Part shown: positions 1 through 9,676 of the stretch, one piece after another | Position numbering within the stretch: position 1 is the stretch's first letter | How the letters are laid out: the number at the start of each line of letters is the position of its first letter | Source: Gliomastix tumulicola | Lineage: Eukaryota; Ascomycota; Sordariomycetes; Hypocreales; Bionectriaceae | Reading direction: 5' to 3' | Assembly: GCA_001599755.1 (NCBI GenBank) | Contig: BCHX01000002.1 | Span: forward strand, 4,818,330 to 4,882,329 | DNA: 64,000 bases | Made by a program: the position numbers and the translations under genes | The notes under the pieces: model-generated | What the model saw: only the letters and a program-made list of their open reading frames with translations | Told to the model about the DNA's origin: nothing | The model's database searches: none

Positions 1-1395
1 CGCCGGCTGGACCTCGGACAACGGCCGCGAGTTCGTCGCCTTTGGCCAGAACAAGGGCACCGCCTTCGTCGAGATCACCAAGCAGGGCAAGCTCAAGTAC
101 CTCGGCCGCCTGCCCGCCTACAGCGGCGCCTCGGCGTGGCGCGAGATCAGGACCTACAAGAACTACATCCTCGTCGGCTCCGAGGCGCCCGGCTCCGGCG
201 TCCAGATCTTCGACCTGAAGAAGCTGCTCACCGTCGACCCGGCCAGCCCCGTCACCTTCAACGCCCAGACGGACCTCACCTCGCACTTCACGAGCCTGCT
301 GCCCCTCGGCCGCTCGCACAACGTCGTCGTCAACGAGGAGCGCAAGTACGGCGCCACCGTGGGCGCCATCCCGCGCACGGATCCCATCTGCAAGGGCGGG
401 CTCAACTTCTTCGACCTGACCAACCCGGCCAATCCCAAGTCGCTGGGCTGCGCCAGCGGCGACAACTACGTCGTGGATGCGCAGTGCCTCGTGTACCGCG
501 GTCCTGACCTCCGCTACTGGGGCCGGGACATCTGCTACGGCTTCAACGAGGACACCCTCACCATCTACGATGTGACGAACAAGGCCAATGTCACCAAGAT
601 CATCTCCCGCACCACCTACGACGGCGCCTCCTGTACGTTCCCCTCGTCCACACCTGGTGCACACCCGTAAGCAACTCCCGTACTGACTCTCCTCCTCCAG
701 ACACCAACACCGGCAAGGTCCTCGACGTCAAGAACCAGGCCTTCCTCATCTCGGGCGACGAGCTCGACGAGGCCTTTGGCACGGGCCGAGGCGCCGCCGG
801 CTTCCCCGTCACCTACATCTGGGACATCCGCAACCTCGAGCGCCCCAAGCAGACGGGCGCCTACATCTCCAAGGTCCGCGGCATCGACGCCAACAGCTAC
901 GTCTCGAACAACCTCATCTACCAGTCCAACTACGGCACCGGCCTCCGCGTCCTCGACGCCTCGTCCATCTGGCGCGATCCCACCGGCAAGGGCGTCTGCG
1001 AGGCCGCCTTCATCGACGTCTACCCGGAGGACGACTCCTTCCCCGGCGGCGGCGACCTCGGCTACACGGGCAGCTGGTCGAGCTACGTCTACTTCAAGAG
1101 CGGCTACGTCTTCGTCAACACCATCGAGCGCGGCGCCTTTGTCGTCAAGCTCACCTCTAAGAAGTGCCCGCCCACACCCGTCTGCAGCGCCGACAACTGC
1201 CTGCGCTCGCTCCGTGCGACGAGCATCCCCGGCCGTCTCGAGGAGTCGCAGGAGTTCTGCTCGAGCTTCCTGAACGATAAGATCACGGCCCTGTCGGCGC
1301 TGCCCTCGTATGCTATCCAGGACTGCGCTGGTGACAGCGTCTCTCGTGCTAGCAGTGCCTGCGCTTGCCTGCCTACTCGTACTGCCACTCCTTAA
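1..1395 (+). CDS. Choice-of-anchor-B / LVIVD-repeat secreted protein, 3' part
   Basis: Partial gene entering from the left edge, reading in frame 2 from the first base. An intron at 633-700 (GTACGT...CCTCCAG) joins the two exons in phase, and the stop is TAA at 1393-1395. The visible 441 or so residues carry repeats of the LVIVD/beta-propeller type: 'WREIRTYKNYILVGSEA' early on, then the choice-of-anchor-B features 'LPLGRSHNVVVNEE', 'YIWDIRNLERPKQTG' and 'YQSNYGTGLRVLD'. The C-terminus switches to a cysteine-rich tail (CPPTPVCSADNCLRSL, then CSSFL and CACLPTRT), a type appended to many fungal secreted proteins. The family is extracellular; its biochemical role is unknown. The N-terminus, including any signal peptide, is outside the window, so secretion is inferred from the family and the Cys tail. 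Confidence 0.85.
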
Positions 1396-2540
1396 TTGGT
1401 TTGGGGGGTCAAAGAGGGAGAGAAAGAAGTGTGGTGTTTATAGTTGGGAAAGTGAATAGTCGTGATTTATACCCATCGCTCGCCATGGTCATCCATCTTG
1501 GGATGAAACTGGTATCAGCATTCACATAATAAATAGTAATGCATATTTTCTGGGCTTTAATCCCTCTCCGACGCGTGCCACTGGAGTGAATGCCATATGG
1601 TACCCTCAGTATTGACGACACACAATGGATGCGTGATTACTTCAGCTACGACGCCGTTGCTTGGTGTGGTTGTAGCCTGTACCACGGTTCGTGCGACGAT
1701 ATCATCCAGAGTTGCAACTCTCACCGTATTGGCATCTAAGGCACAGGACGTCTTACGGGCATGGGGAACGGATGGAGAAGGGCTACTGCACTGTTTTACC
1801 ATCAGAAGCCTCGCATTTCTCCAGGGTAGCAGTGCTCCTTGGCTTCTGTGGAAGTGCGTTGATTAGATAGCTTAGTCAGGCAGCTGGTGTGGGCAGCTAA
1901 GGAGCACTGGCCACCCAAATTTGGGTGGCCGGCCCTTCTTCCCTCATCATCGTCGCTAGATAGCGAATTTGATCATTCACTTCTTTCCACAGGTTATGTT
2001 GCCCTTGTCGCCGCAACCCTGCGATTTTCTTGCTTCTCTAGGCGCTATTTGAGAGCGCTATTATACCTTTTCTACAAGCCTCGTGAATGAGGCTGTAGTT
2101 TTACACTCTTCGTATCTCTTTTCAGCGAGGCGTTTGTGAGGCGTTGTTGTTATTTTAACCGGCCCACTCATTTTTCACGCACTTTAGAGAACCGGATTTT
2201 CACGGTCTTCCTTGACATTCAATTTCCTCAACAGCAACAACTACGACAAGGACGAAAAGAACAGCATCGTCACCACCTCGATCGCAGCTTTTAAATAATT
2301 CAATTTTCGCCATATCCCCAGAGTTTGATCACCCAGTTGATTTCGATAAGAATAGTGTGTAGACATCCTCCGAAGACCATAGTGCATGTCCTGAAACATA
2401 GAACAAATCCGAGGACATGGGTGGTTGTGAACCCGTAATCTAAACCCATAATTCGAGCCGTCGTCCCAAAATCTTTAAATGTCCGATGTGTCTCTCCCTC
2501 CACCAAGCCGTGAGGGCTCATGGATCGTTGAGTGTCCTTG
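1396..2540. other. Intergenic region without a supported gene
   Basis: No open frame here looks like a protein. It holds a 22-bp perfect palindrome at 1909-1930 and two further short hairpins near 2052-2098 (listed separately). The DNA is more AT-rich and pyrimidine-rich than the flanking genes. It could be an old repeat, but I see no transposase remnant. Confidence 0.6.
1909..1930. repeat. 22-bp perfect palindrome
   Basis: The half-site GGCCACCCAAA is followed directly by its exact reverse complement, with no spacer. About 145 bp downstream lies an imperfect hairpin (2073-2098, arms CTAC-AAGCCTC and GAGGCTGTAG with one bulged A and a GTGAAT loop). Between them, GCGCT...AGCGC at 2042-2058 forms another short stem. 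Together they suggest a palindrome-rich element such as a miniature inverted-repeat element, or a dyad binding site. No target-site duplication was identified. Confidence 0.6.
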
Positions 2541-3241
2541 TCAGGTTCCACCGCCCAGACACATGCCGTAGGGGAACCAGCCGACCCAAGTGCAGACGCT
2601 GCACCCACCACCGGTGCACGTGCTACTATCCGTGCAGTACAGAGGCGGGCTGCAGGTCTCACCCTCCTTGCGACTCGGGGTCGCCGAGAAGAGAGGCATG
2701 AGGGCGCGGAGCATGACCTTGGGCTCCGGGTTCTTGATGATGATGCGGTTGAGGAAGGGCAGCGGCGTGGTGTCGATGGGCGGGCTCATGAGCTTGTCGT
2801 AGTCGACGACGGAGCGGCCGTCCGCGAAGGAGACGGAGTCCACGTCGATGCGGCTGTGGGGGACGGGGATGCTGGGGTTGGAGAAAATGCGGGCGAAGGC
2901 CTGGTGCTGGGTCTGGTCGAGCTGGCGGTAGTCGATGACGTGGCCTTCGTAGGCGAAGCTGCGGAGGACGCCGTCGGCCCCTACGGCGACGATGCCGTTC
3001 CATTCTTTGCGGAGAGAGGCGGTGACATCGAAGGGGTCGCCTTCGACGTGGCGGATGGTGGGAGTTGGGGCTAAGCCCGCGACGGCAATCTGTGGAAAGT
3101 CGAACGCGGCACGGTTAGCAAACGAGCACTCGGAGAGTGAAGAGCAAGGGAGGTCTGTAGGAGCTCGTCCTTCATCAGAGGGAGGGGGAGGGTTAAACAT
3201 ACAGCCGAGATGAGGAGAGGTATGATCTGGGAGATCTGCAT
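2541..3241 (-). CDS. Small secreted protein with C-terminal six-cysteine tail
   Basis: Two exons on the minus strand: 3241-3203, then 3089-2541, with a 113-nt intron (GTATGT...CCACAG) in phase 0. Exon 1 encodes 13 residues and exon 2 continues 'IAVAGLAPTP', giving a hydrophobic signal peptide (MQISQIIPLLISAIAVAG) that exists only after splicing. The product is 195 aa. The central part has no motif I recognise. The last 40 residues contain six cysteines (C-x5-C-x5-C-x4-C-x2-C-x10-C, with 'GGGCSVC' and 'YGMCLGGGT'), consistent with a disulfide-stabilised extracellular tail. The restored signal peptide and the Cys tail support secretion; an effector-like role is inference only. The start was chosen because it is the first ATG that gives a signal peptide across a consensus intron. 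Confidence 0.75.
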
Positions 3242-4506
3242 CCTTGCGTTTGTATGTTGGGTGGGGTGGGAGTGCTTGATAGGCTGCGTCTACGGGTTTC
3301 CCGCCAGGTGCTTGTTAACAAAAAGTATAGTATGAGGATGGGAGAGCCAAAAAGATGTGACTGGTTCAAGTTGATGTTGGAAAGGCACGTCGAGGCGTGA
3401 GTTGGGTTTCAGGTGCACTGTGATCTGGTGGGGCCACACGGGAAGCTCAGCAGGTTCTTATGCAAATGATATCGTATTTTGAAGATGGGAGTATCTTCTG
3501 ATTGTTTTCTCATTCACGAGTGTCTCTCCCAATTTAAGCTGGTCTATCGGCATGCCTGAATCTAGGTGATTCTACGGACGACCGACATTGAGGCATGGAC
3601 TATAAGCTTGGATGCCAATAAAGGTCCACAGGTGCCATTCAGGGAATATTCCGTCTCTATTATCGATTCAATATTAGATGAGACGGAAGGAAAGCCTAAC
3701 ATTCTACTCGCGAAGTGCGATGGTGGTAACTATAACAGGAAAAAAAAGGGAAGTCATCCGTAGTAACCAGAAGCTAGGATTGAATGGTCGCTAGTATGGC
3801 GCCACGATCAAAATAATCTGCCTGGAGCTGGGCCTCGACTAACTTGGTATCCTGGTAAACTCAAAGATTGCAGAATTTCTCCTAGTGAAGCGCCACTGAC
3901 GATGTGTAGTTCTGTGATTCCTCGTCACTGCTCGTGGTAGGTAATGTGACTTCGGCACTGTGACGCCACGGAACAGAACCATCTCGTTGACATGCCTTGA
4001 GAGCACACCGGAAGGTTTCTTGATACCTAGTCAAGCCCGTGCAGATATAGCATTTCCACCGAAAACTTCACAGACTTGTGCACCGTGTCCGTCTGTGCTC
4101 TGCATTGTGATCGAGCTCCAGGACCGTTTGGTATCACTGCAGCTGGGCCGGGTGTGGCGTACTCCCCACCTGGCAAATGCAAGCCACCTTCACATTGTGG
4201 AGCTGTTAATTCTTGATTAGTAGTGAGGTGGACTTGGATCGTGGTTGGTCCGCCGACGTCAACTCTCCTCCACCTCACGTCCGCCAAGTCCACCAACAAC
4301 TCCACGGCTAGGTTCCGTCAAGTCCAATCCCTGCGTCGATCTTCGCGCTTCTGTCAAGACGATATAAAGGTGAATCTGACCATCCTTAAAGGCTGATTGA
4401 AGCAGCCTACTGCACACGGGTCAAGTCGAATCTTCCAGCACAACTTCAAGTTCATCCCTCATCTCCAACCATCATCTCCACCAGCATCGCTGACGGCCTC
4501 CTCACA
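3242..4506. other. Intergenic region, divergent promoters
   Basis: This stretch lies between a minus-strand secreted-protein gene and a plus-strand NAD(P)-binding gene and should hold both promoters. A TATAAA at 4363-4368 lies about 140 bp before the downstream ATG, followed by a pyrimidine/CATC-rich leader. I see nothing else I can support. Confidence 0.6.
4363..4368 (+). promoter_or_regulatory. TATA box candidate
   Basis: TATAAA sits about 140 bp upstream of the ATG at 4507, before a C/T-rich leader, a plausible distance for a fungal TATA element. It is a short motif and could be coincidental. Confidence 0.35.
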
Positions 4507-5221
4507 ATGAAGATCCTTATTGTCGGCGCCAGTGGATCCATTGGAGGCGAAGCTCTCTCGCAATGCCTGGCTCATCCCGACATCACAGAGGTTATTGCGT
4601 TTGGCCGTCGAAAACTGCCAGTTGAGCACCGGAAGCTCACCTCGCTTATCATAGACGACTTCTCCGCCTGGCCAGAAGACGTGCTACGCGAGCATGCCAA
4701 TGCGGCCGGCATGATTTGGTAGGCGACCTCACCTGATATCCGATGTCGAGTTCCCACTGACCTTATCTCGGAAGGGCCATGGGCTCGTACAAGGGGAGTG
4801 TCACGGTAGACTTGGAGTATGGACTCGCCTTTATCGAGGCTATGGGGAGGGTGCTGGAGACGCAGCCCCCAGTGGCTCCATTCCGCTACGTCCAGCTCAG
4901 CGGCATGTTTGTCAGACAGGACCAAGATGCAAGACTCTGGTTCCTCAGCTACCCTAGAAAGCTCAAGGTATGTATGCCTTGTGCCTCGACGCCGCACACC
5001 CACCCACCCATCCATCTTCTCGCATCTGACGCAATCTCTAGGGTCAACTGGACAAGAAGGCACTCGACTTCGCACAGGCCCACCCCTCCTTCTGGCAGAC
5101 ATTGGTGATCATGCCAGGGGGTGTGCTGACGAAAAGTGCCCCTCTGCGACACGTAGTCAAGACCGTGTTTGGCGACAGTTTGGTTGTGCTCATCGAGGAG
5201 CTAGGGGCATTCATGGCGTAG
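4507..5221 (+). CDS. Short NAD(P)-binding Rossmann (NmrA/TIP30-like) protein
   Basis: Three exons: 4507-4718, 4775-4967 and 5042-5221, with introns GTAGGC...GGAAG and GTATGT...TCTAG that keep the frame; 194 aa. The N-terminus MKILIVGASGSIGGEAL is a textbook dinucleotide-binding beta-alpha-beta unit (GxxGxxG), followed by 'EVIAFGRRKLP', a loop typical of atypical short-chain dehydrogenases that bind NADP. Later parts ('FRYVQLSGMFVRQD' and 'LVIMPGGVLTK') fit the NmrA/TIP30-like sub-branch. No Tyr-x-x-x-Lys pair is evident, so it may be a redox sensor or a degenerate enzyme rather than a classical dehydrogenase. It stands alone between unrelated genes and its substrate is unknown. Confidence 0.8.
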
Positions 5222-6107
5222 CTTGTGGCCGATGGCAAGGGGGAACAGCCCATCACGCAAAATTTGAGGATAGCCCTTAAGGGTAGGGAAGCACTGAAAG
5301 GTCAATGAACGTCGGTGGCTTGTGGATAGGGGGGCTACCATCTGACCACCGTATCCTGCATTGATCTCTCACGAGATGGCAGTAGAGAGCAGGAAACCTG
5401 CGAAGGATTGGGACAGTGTTAGGCAAATCGAGTTACGCAAGAAGAGGGACCTGTAGGCATGGCTGCCTGAGGCAAAGTGATCTCGTGAAGCGATATTTTT
5501 TTAGCGGCATAGGACTTTCTACTGTCGAAGAGGCATTTTGCCTTTTGCAGCCAAGCCTTCAACGGACCGAATCATGGGTGCCCGAGTAACGTGTCTACGC
5601 GACAATGGGGCGCCCTTATCTTTCGAAGCACATCGCGAGATGCAGATGGAGGCAACGCTAGAGAACAAGCCCCATGCAACGTTATCGAGGGCGATCCATT
5701 CGTTCGGGCACTTCCGGGCAAGGCAAGCAAGCAAGCAAAGCCCCTGAGATAAAAGCCAAAGTGTAAAAAGGGAGCAACGTGTCGTGCCACCCCTTTTGCA
5801 TTGTAAGTGACGTGACGCAGAAGGCGGCCGCTTACTCACGATTTAGTTGCAGCTCTAGCGTCGACGTATGTCAGGCTCCCATGGAAATTTCGCCATAGCC
5901 AAGACGCTGACAATCGGGATGGCCTCTGGCGCATGACCGACAGATGCAGGGACGCCTTGCAGCATGCGTCTCACAATGTTGTCGGGGGAAATCTGACGCG
6001 AATGCGACTTGCTCGGTTTGCAGACAACGCATGGTGGACTGAGCCATCGTTCGGAAGGCGGTCACGTTCGATGGACGACTGGCTAGGCGAGACGCTGGGC
6101 AACCTGG
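5222..6107. other. Intergenic region
   Basis: No convincing gene. It contains a short tetranucleotide tract of GCAA units near 5721-5738. Small open frames on both strands lack recognisable sequence. If the downstream TPR gene has unrecognised 5' exons they would lie here, but no consensus exon could be supported. Confidence 0.5.
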
Positions 6108-7112
6108 GTGGAGAAAAAGGGGAAAGGAAAAGAGGACCTGAGCACAACACAAGGGTTGAGAGTCTCAGAAAGAGAATGGAGCATGGACGCCCTGGAGCTC
6201 TTACTCAAGTTACAGAGTAATCCGGCAAAGGGCGCTCAGGAGGCGAACGGCGCTGCTCGAGCCACCTGTACCAACCTCGACATCAGCTACTTCGAAACTA
6301 TGATGGTCATGAGGGACTTAGCCCGGCGGCTGACCCAAGGGGGGTTTCTTGTCCAAGCGGTTTTGAGGCTTGAGGAGCTGAGGAGTCCGCCACACTCGAG
6401 ACTACAGCCTACGCCTAGTCTTTCATTTGTGCTGAATATACTAGGAATACTCTACGATCAGCAAGGACGCACAGAAGAATCACGATCCGCTCATCTCGAA
6501 GCTCTTTCGTTGCAACAACGAGCCGCAGGCGGCGAGGACATCCTTCAGACTAAGCACCCCGAATGTATCTGGTCAACCAACGAGCTGGGGAGGGTGTATC
6601 GGCACTTGGGGAATGTGAGGGATGCTGTCAGTATGCATAGGTCGGTACTCGAGGTTCTGAAGGAGACCTTGGCTCCTGACCACCCCGAGCGCCTGTGGAC
6701 AATGGCAACGATGGCTAGAGCCCTGCAGGAGCAAGGTCAGCAGCAGGAGGCACTAGAGCTGCATCTCGAGGCATACAACGCCCGCTGCAAAAGCCCTGGC
6801 GAGCTTCACTCGCATACACTATGGTCTGCGGGAGACGTTGCGAAGTGTTACCGGGATATGGGGAACCACGATGATGCATTACTCTGGTTTCGGCGCGCGC
6901 TGGAAGGCCGGTTGGCGACTCTCGGGCCAGAGCATCCGGATACACTCTGGTCGAAGAACCACATGGGACTCATCCTTGAAGATCTTGGTCGCCGCAGCGA
7001 AGCGATCCGCATTCACGAGGAGGCATTGCAGGGGCAGGAGAAAGCTTTGGGGTTAGAGCATACTCACACGAGGTGGACTCAAACTGTGGTCTCTAGGCTA
7101 CAAAGTGGCTGA
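6108..7112 (+). CDS. Kinesin-light-chain-type TPR protein
   Basis: Uninterrupted frame of 334 codons. An internal in-frame ATG at 6183 (MDALELLLKLQ) is an equally good start, because the first 25 residues are lysine/glutamate-rich and low in complexity. From about residue 110 there are four to five tandem 42-residue TPR units of the TPR_10/TPR_12 class, with recurring 'LGRVYRHLGNVRDAV', 'LAPDHPERLWTMATMARAL' and 'LGPEHPDTLWSKNHMGLIL'. In fungi such arrays usually form the C-terminal sensor of NLR-like proteins. Here there is no NB-ARC or P-loop upstream, so this is either a stand-alone TPR protein or the surviving end of an NLR. It probably mediates protein binding; partner unknown. Confidence 0.75.
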   Translation: MEKKGKGKEDLSTTQGLRVSEREWSMDALELLLKLQSNPAKGAQEANGAARATCTNLDISYFETMMVMRDLARRLTQGGFLVQAVLRLEELRSPPHSRLQPTPSLSFVLNILGILYDQQGRTEESRSAHLEALSLQQRAAGGEDILQTKHPECIWSTNELGRVYRHLGNVRDAVSMHRSVLEVLKETLAPDHPERLWTMATMARALQEQGQQQEALELHLEAYNARCKSPGELHSHTLWSAGDVAKCYRDMGNHDDALLWFRRALEGRLATLGPEHPDTLWSKNHMGLILEDLGRRSEAIRIHEEALQGQEKALGLEHTHTRWTQTVVSRLQSG

Positions 7113-7334
7113 TAAAACATGGAGGAAAGATTGGTTTGTACTTGGTCTACGAGATTGAAATCTTTCGAATTCTGGAGAGTATCACTCACGTCAAGCGAAA
7201 AGAAAACCCCCTCCCATTCTATCGTTGAATTATAACAAGGGCAACTAACCGGTGAAAAGGGTCAGGCGGGTATAGGTAAAGGAAAGATCACTCAGAACCT
7301 GTCGACACGCTTCGCTCGTCGAGCCTGTGCCCCT

Positions 7335-8877
7335 CTAAGACACCTTCTCGCGCTCCATCTCAAGGGTATGCCGTCGCTTGATGCGAGCCTCTTCTCGCCG
7401 CCGCTTAACATTCGTGTATAGGAACCAACACACCACGACGATAGCCGTGAGCGGGATCGTGACGCCGATGTATACTCTCGCCTGATTCATATAGTTTTGA
7501 CCGAAGCCTCCATCCTTGACAAAGTCGGTTGAAAAGAGTGTCTGTTTTGAAAACTGTCAGAGATCCTGTTCATGGTGAAGCACGGGCACGGAGAAGACTT
7601 ACCGCCATGAACGTTGCAGGGAGGAAGACCATCGTGATCAGCGTCACTGCTGTGACGGATGTGGTGTCTCTCCAGCTAGCTTCGGCAATCTTTCTCGACT
7701 CTTCGGCCAGCGTCTTGGACTCCTCTGCAATCTTTCTTGTCTCCTCTTGGTTCTTCTGCCCAATGATATTCTGCAGGCCCTGCACAACGACGCTCGCCGT
7801 GGCCGCCAGCGACTCCTCGTACACCTGGACATTCTTCGCCTGCAGCTGGAGGTAGTCGGCCCATTCGTCGATCTGCTGGCAGGCGAGGCTCTTCCCCGTC
7901 GCGTCGCACCACTGCCTCATCGCCTTGTTCTCCTCCTGCAGGTACTTCAGCGCGTCGACCAAGCTCCGCAGCTCCCCCGTCCGGGCGAGCAGGCCCGTGC
8001 TGGTGGCGACCATGCTGGCCGTGAACCCGACCAGCTCGTGCGGCGGCAGCTCCATCGCGTCTTTGCGCTCCCAGTTGGTGTAGTTGTGGAGGCCAGCTGA
8101 TCTGAGCACTCTTTCGATGGCTATGGTGTTGCTCGTCTCCTTCTTGAAGTTGATGAGTCGGTTGATGATAAACATGACGGCGGTGAGCGGGTGGGAGGAT
8201 ATTCCAGGGATGTGCAGCGGCACGGTCGGCTTGATGAGCTCGTGCAGCAGGTAGATTGATCCCAGGGCGCCCGTCATGACCTGCATCACGCCGATCGTCG
8301 TCTGGTTCCCGGTGTAATAAGCGAAGAAACTGGCGACCAGCCCCGGGACGTGCTTGGCGTATGTCAGATTAGGGACGGGCCCGGCGGTGTGGGCGAGTGC
8401 TGGACGCGTGTCTGGCTGATCGACCCTTCCGCCGAACTTCCGCAGAGAGGACATGCCATTGCTGACGTTCCCTGTATCATTGATCCAGACGGGATGGATG
8501 AGCCTGACGAGGAAGCCAAAGGAAACGTGGTCGTCTGGGCGTTCCGAGAAGCATATCAAGTGAATGGTTTCCTTGACCGAAGAGCCCGGTATGCCTGCCT
8601 CGTGGATAATATTCATCAAGTATCGCTGGGCGCTCTCCACCCCGTCGAAGCCGCGATATCTGACTACTGCCGGGCCGCTGGGATCTGGCTGGGATATCGT
8701 CAGGGCGTAGACCGGGGCATCGAGGCCCTCCCCGGCGTAAATGACTTCGGATGTGCAGGTGATCCAAGGGCCCGCGCCGACAATATTATCAGAGTCCATC
8801 TTCCTTGTGCGCGCGGTGAGCAGAGTAGTCGTCGTGAGGTGATGCCAATGAAAGATATGACCGAAACCAGTCGTCAA
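7335..8877 (-). CDS. Fungal CorA-like membrane protein
   Basis: Two exons on the minus strand (8877-7603 and 7541-7335) with a 61-nt intron (GTAAGT...AACAG) in phase 0; 493 aa from the first ATG. A second ATG at 8799 (MDSDNIVGAG) may be the real start. The N-terminal two thirds is a soluble domain, followed by a helical segment with repeats 'EETRKIAEESKTLAEESRKIAEA'-like in heptads. Then come two hydrophobic helices: 'VTAVTLITMVFLPATFMA' just before the intron and 'YIGVTIPLTAIVVVCWFLY' just after it. This is the CorA-like pattern of fungal accessory proteins. The Mg2+-channel signature GMN is not present between the helices, so ion transport should not be assumed. The tail is basic (VKRRREEARIKRR). 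Confidence 0.75.
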
Positions 8878-9676
8878 GACAAGGGGTCGCTCGCGATTCG
8901 AGATGGGGACCCTTCACCCCTTTTAAGCGACGGCTGCCTCCCCTGTCAGCCCCAGACTGCGCGCTGACTGCCTGAGGCAAGCCCAATCAGATATCTGACT
9001 ACTGAAAGACCCTGGCCTTCAGCCCCTCTTCAGCGCCAGGGAAGCCAGCCAGCCCTGGCAGTGAACCAGGTTCTGAAGGCACAGCCATCCTAGGCGGTTT
9101 GTGGGCGGATAATGCGGCTTGTGGGTGCTAGAGGTGGCTGTGAAAATGCGAGATCATCAGCCGCACTATTGAAGTCTTGGGGCGAAGGGGAATCTGTCGT
9201 GTGATGTTTCAGCAGGATGAGCCACCGAGGAGATCCTCTGGGTTTATCCATTTTGTTATTTGTCGTCTCACTGTGCTGAATAAGCAGCGTTGCTGTTCCA
9301 AGGCGCACCTCAGTTTGTCGACCTTAGCGCTCCTCATGCCCTAAATTGAACCCCAATTACAGGCCCTAACCTGCCAGTAGGTACAAAAATAGGCGCCTGA
9401 AGATAGCTTAGGCGCTACGAGAACGCGGGACGTTTCTCCCACTTCATCATCTGGCATTCAGTCTCCCATCCACAAAGACTCATACGCGTGAGCCTCTCTA
9501 CATTCTCGCAAACGTCACCAAAGCAGATTCCGCAGGCGAGAATCCCGACCAAAAAATCCACTCGCGATTCATGTATAGGCTGCATTCTGACCAATCTTGA
9601 TACAGGGCCCAACACATCGAGAATACAAACACGACGAACAAATAAGCAGCGCGACCGGAAGCTCCTCACAATCGAC
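8878..9676. other. Intergenic region
   Basis: This 0.8-kb stretch separates two minus-strand genes. It should hold the promoter of the CorA-like gene and the 3' end of the HET gene. I see no gene or strong repeat. Confidence 0.6.

Noticed and set aside
1887..2090. 67-codon plus-strand frame as a transposase remnant
   Set aside because: No catalytic motif or similarity I can recognise; reported only as a palindrome-rich segment.
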